A stretch of 37,480 bases of DNA from Flavobacteriales bacterium (lineage in GTDB: Bacteria; Bacteroidota; Bacteroidia; Flavobacteriales; Flavobacteriaceae), in contig JAHEDS010000017.1 in the NCBI GenBank assembly GCA_024641135.1, forward strand, positions 1 through 37,480. Direction: 5' to 3'. The number at the start of each line of letters is the position of its first letter. Within the stretch, counting starts at the first letter, position 1. This document shows, piece by piece, positions 35,276 to 37,480 of the stretch. Both the position numbers and the translations under genes were made by a program. Below the pieces are notes generated by a model that was not told the origin of the DNA, did not search any database, and saw only the letters and a program-made list of their open reading frames with translations.

Positions 35276-36256
35276 TTAAACTAGGTAGAAGAATGTAAAT
35301 ACAAATACCCAAACTAAATCTACAAAGTGCCAATATAATCCAACCTTTTCAACCATTTCATAGCTCTTACGCTTCTCATAAGTTCCTAAAATCACATTAA
35401 AGAAGATTATAATGTTAATTATAACTCCTGAAAATACGTGAAAACCGTGAAATCCAGTAATAAAGAAGAAAAAGTCAGCAAATAGTGGCGAACCATATTC
35501 ATTTACATGCAAATTAGCTCCTTCTACTACGTGTTTCCCGTTTAGTTTTATTTGTTTTAATGATTCTTCTCTCGAAAGGATGGTTTTATGACCATGTTCA
35601 TTAATATCCTGTGTTCTAACTAAAATATTTTCATGCGATTCTAAACCACTCACAACTTCTTCAACAGTATATGTCGGTAATGTTCCTTCACTCATAAACC
35701 ATACTCCTTCATTACGATCTAAACGCTCTCTTTCATGAGGACCGGCAACTACAAAATCTCTTAATGCTACACGATGTCCATTATTGTCAACAAACTGAAG
35801 AATATTTCCTCCTTTGGTTTGGATAGCTCCAAAATCACCTTTAATAAAAGTGGCCCATTCCCATGCTTGTGAACCTACGAAAATTAGACCTCCAATAATC
35901 GTTAAAAACATATATATGGTTACCTTCCCTTTATTTAAATGGTGCCCAGCATCTACCGCTAAAACCATCGTAACAGAAGACATAATTAATATGAACGTCA
36001 TAAACGCCACATATATCATTGGTAATTCTTGTCCGTGTAAAAAAGGCACGTGTGTAAATACCTCATCTGCAATAGGCCAAGTTTCTATAAACTTAAATCT
36101 TGAAAATCCGTAGGCTGCTAAAAACCCAGAGAATGTTAAGGCATCTGAAACAATGAAAAACCACATCATCATTTTTCCATAACTTGCTTTTAAAGGCTGG
36201 TTGCCTCCTCCCCAAGTTTTACCTTCTGTTCCAGTATTTACAACTGTAGTACCCAT
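35276..36256 (-). CDS. Cytochrome c oxidase subunit III, long form with periplasmic/loop insert
   Basis: The 326-residue form has the COX3 core: WGGGNQPLKASYGKMMMWFFIVSD at the start, GSQAWEWATFIKG near 128-140, and FFITGFHGFHVFSG at about 264-277. Between residues about 140 and 255 is a polar insert not present in the short subunit III, with several charged stretches (HERERLDRNEGVWFMSEG, TQDINEHGHKTILSREES). The frame opens at 36265, but ATG at 36256 gives MGTTVVNTGTEGKTWGGG, the expected start. It lies 136 bases after the short COX3 gene and probably has its own promoter. Confidence 0.9.
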   Translation of the reverse strand: MGTTVVNTGTEGKTWGGGNQPLKASYGKMMMWFFIVSDALTFSGFLAAYGFSRFKFIETWPIADEVFTHVPFLHGQELPMIYVAFMTFILIMSSVTMVLAVDAGHHLNKGKVTIYMFLTIIGGLIFVGSQAWEWATFIKGDFGAIQTKGGNILQFVDNNGHRVALRDFVVAGPHERERLDRNEGVWFMSEGTLPTYTVEEVVSGLESHENILVRTQDINEHGHKTILSREESLKQIKLNGKHVVEGANLHVNEYGSPLFADFFFFITGFHGFHVFSGVIINIIIFFNVILGTYEKRKSYEMVEKVGLYWHFVDLVWVFVFTFFYLV

Positions 36257-36284
36257 AAGTAGCATTTAGTTTTTAAAAGTTGCA

Positions 36285-36292
36285 CAAAAATA
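36285..36292 (-). promoter_or_regulatory. Candidate -7 box before the long COX3 gene
   Basis: The minus strand reads TATTTTTG, 28 bases before the chosen ATG at 36256. A TTG lies 27 bases further upstream, longer than the usual 17-23, so the -33 element is uncertain. Confidence 0.35.
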
Positions 36293-36392
36293 AACATTTT
36301 ATTTATCTAGCGAAATATACAAGTCTAAAATTCAAAAATCACCAAAAAAAATAAATTTAATGTAAGTATAAGAAAATAATTATTAAAACAAA

Positions 36393-36974
36393 TTATCTCA
36401 CAAAATATAAAAACAAAAAGAGATAAATCCAAAGTATATCAATAAAATGCCAAAATGTTGCTGCCAGTTCAAATCCTAACATATTAGCTACATTATACTT
36501 TTGTTTAAAATGATTATAAATTACTACCAATAAGCAAATTAACCCAACAACCACATGTACAATATGCACCATTGCTATTAAATAAATGTAAGACATCGTT
36601 ACATTACTTGTTGGTCCTGTAAAATTATACCCTTGATTAATAATCTGCTGAAATCCAACAAACTGATTATATATAAAAGCAACACCCAAAACCAATGTTA
36701 CTAGTAACCAAATAGTAATTGCTTTATTATTTTCTCTTTTTAATGCTCTTTTGGCTAATATGAATGACACACTACTAAACATTATAAAAACCGTACTCAA
36801 GATAAAAGAATTAGGTAGTTGAAAGTCTTTCAACCAATCTGGTCTTGAACTACTAACAATAAAAGCACTGGTCCAAGCCGCAAATGACATAATAAGAGAA
36901 ATGATAGCAAACCAAAGCATCATTTTTTTTGCTCTTCTATTTTTTTCTATTATAGTTCCCTGAGTTAAATCCAT
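36393..36974 (-). CDS. Cytochrome c oxidase subunit III, short form
   Basis: The 193-residue protein has five transmembrane helices and COX3 signatures: MMLWFAIISLIMSFAAWTSAFIV at 18-40, FIYNQFVGFQQIINQGYNF at about 100-118, MVHIVHVVVGLICL, and FELAATFWHFIDILWIYLFLFLYFV at the end. It is a paralogue of the longer gene downstream. It starts 2 bases after the cyoE stop, so it belongs to the cyoE unit. Confidence 0.92.
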   Translation of the reverse strand: MDLTQGTIIEKNRRAKKMMLWFAIISLIMSFAAWTSAFIVSSSRPDWLKDFQLPNSFILSTVFIMFSSVSFILAKRALKRENNKAITIWLLVTLVLGVAFIYNQFVGFQQIINQGYNFTGPTSNVTMSYIYLIAMVHIVHVVVGLICLLVVIYNHFKQKYNVANMLGFELAATFWHFIDILWIYLFLFLYFVR

Positions 36975-36976
36975 GA

Positions 36977-37480
36977 TTATCTTAAAAATTTATCAATTAC
37001 ATATACTATTTGAACAAGTGTAATATAAGATACACTCGCAAGCATGAGTTGTTTGGCTGCCTTGGTTGTCATTTTTTTAAATAATTGTATTGCATAAAAC
37101 AACATGCCTAAACCCAATAAAAACACAATACACGCTGACACAATTGACAAATGCAATTTTCCGGTAAATCCAAATACAGGCACTATGGACACCAAAATGG
37201 TCCAGACAGTATACATTATTACCTGAACAGCTGTTCCTTTATCTTGCTTTCCTGTTGGCAACATAAAAAAGCCTCCTTTTTTATAATCGTCAAACAGAAA
37301 CCAGCCAATTGACCAAAAATGAGGAAATTGCCAAAAAAATTGCAAAGCAAATAATGTACCTGGTTCAATTCCAAAATCATTTGTTGCAGCAACCCAACCC
37401 AACATAAATGGAATTGCACCTGGTATAGCACCCACAAAAACAGATAGTGGCGTTTTCGTTTTTAAGGGTGTATAAACACT
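36977..37480 (-). CDS. cyoE: Protoheme IX farnesyltransferase, C-terminal part (N-terminus outside window)
   Basis: CyoE/CtaB attaches a farnesyl group to protoheme IX to make haem O for the terminal oxidase. The frame is open to the window edge, so the N-terminal half with the DxxxD motif is not visible. What is seen is YTPLKTKTPLSVFVGAIPGAIPFMLGW at the edge, then FFWQFPHFWSIGWFLFDDYKKGGF (about 30-53 of a partial product), which is the diagnostic second aspartate-rich region, and several C-terminal helices. It is 2 bases upstream of the short COX3 gene. Confidence 0.95.
   Translation of the reverse strand, partial: SVYTPLKTKTPLSVFVGAIPGAIPFMLGWVAATNDFGIEPGTLFALQFFWQFPHFWSIGWFLFDDYKKGGFFMLPTGKQDKGTAVQVIMYTVWTILVSIVPVFGFTGKLHLSIVSACIVFLLGLGMLFYAIQLFKKMTTKAAKQLMLASVSYITLVQIVYVIDKFLR

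Noticed and set aside
1-37480. tRNA, rRNA, CRISPR arrays, insertion sequences or attachment sites
   Set aside because: Intergenic gaps are all below 230 bases; I saw no cloverleaf, no regularly spaced repeats, no transposase and no long direct or terminal inverted repeats.

Overview
The window is AT-rich chromosomal DNA from a member of the Bacteroidota, most likely a marine-type Flavobacteriaceae. The signs are a PorP/SprF-family type IX secretion membrane protein, a DUF6089 barrel, the uppS-bamA-ompH-ompH-murI cluster, two cytochrome oxidase subunit III genes beside a caa3-type subunit IV, almost no Shine-Dalgarno sequences, and repeated TAnnTTTG promoter boxes 6 to 28 nt (mostly 17-28 nt) before start codons. 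Every gene looks intact. Only the two at the window edges are partial. I see no rRNA, tRNA, CRISPR, insertion sequence or prophage, and no gene-free stretch longer than 300 bases.

Layout. (1) 1-2330: a divergent pair, a partial DUF2797 zinc-ribbon protein and a GH3-family acyl-adenylating enzyme. (2) 2557-9124, minus strand: clpX, clpP and tig (protein folding and degradation), a small four-helix membrane protein, a YwqK-repeat/TonB-C protein, an alpha/beta hydrolase and pdxJ. (3) 9214-17442, plus strand: CBS-domain protein, nadK, DUF6089 barrel, uppS, bamA, two Skp/OmpH chaperones and murI, which together form an envelope-biogenesis cluster. (4) 17455-20057, minus strand: PorP/SprF-like protein, gamma carbonic anhydrase and a phytase-like lipoprotein, tightly spaced. 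(5) 20231-24584, plus strand: a NifU protein with a doubled N-terminal domain, a DUF255 thioredoxin-domain protein, DUF1304 and an MscS channel. (6) 24581-32433, minus strand: a seven-gene run made of a MacB-type ABC ATPase, two different MacB/FtsX permeases, a first adaptor, a TolC protein, a second adaptor and tsaB. (7) 32564-37480, minus strand: a cytochrome oxidase maturation and structural block containing cyoE (partial), two COX3 paralogues, subunit IV, a terminator, a cysteine-poor membrane-anchored protein, SCO, DUF420 and a small CxxC protein.

How they fit together. Regions 3 and 4 build the outer membrane: lipid carrier, barrel insertion, periplasmic chaperones and peptidoglycan D-glutamate. 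Region 6 is a tripartite export pump with an unusual complement of two adaptors and two permeases. Region 7 makes haem O and supplies copper and subunits to a terminal oxidase whose subunits I and II are not in the window. No clearly new mobile or defence system is visible. The least understood candidates are the SCO-side maturation proteins (32564-34772), the two-adaptor pump (25264-32433), the repeat-tailed OmpH protein, and two barrels that share a Cys-x-Cys-Pro C-terminal tail.
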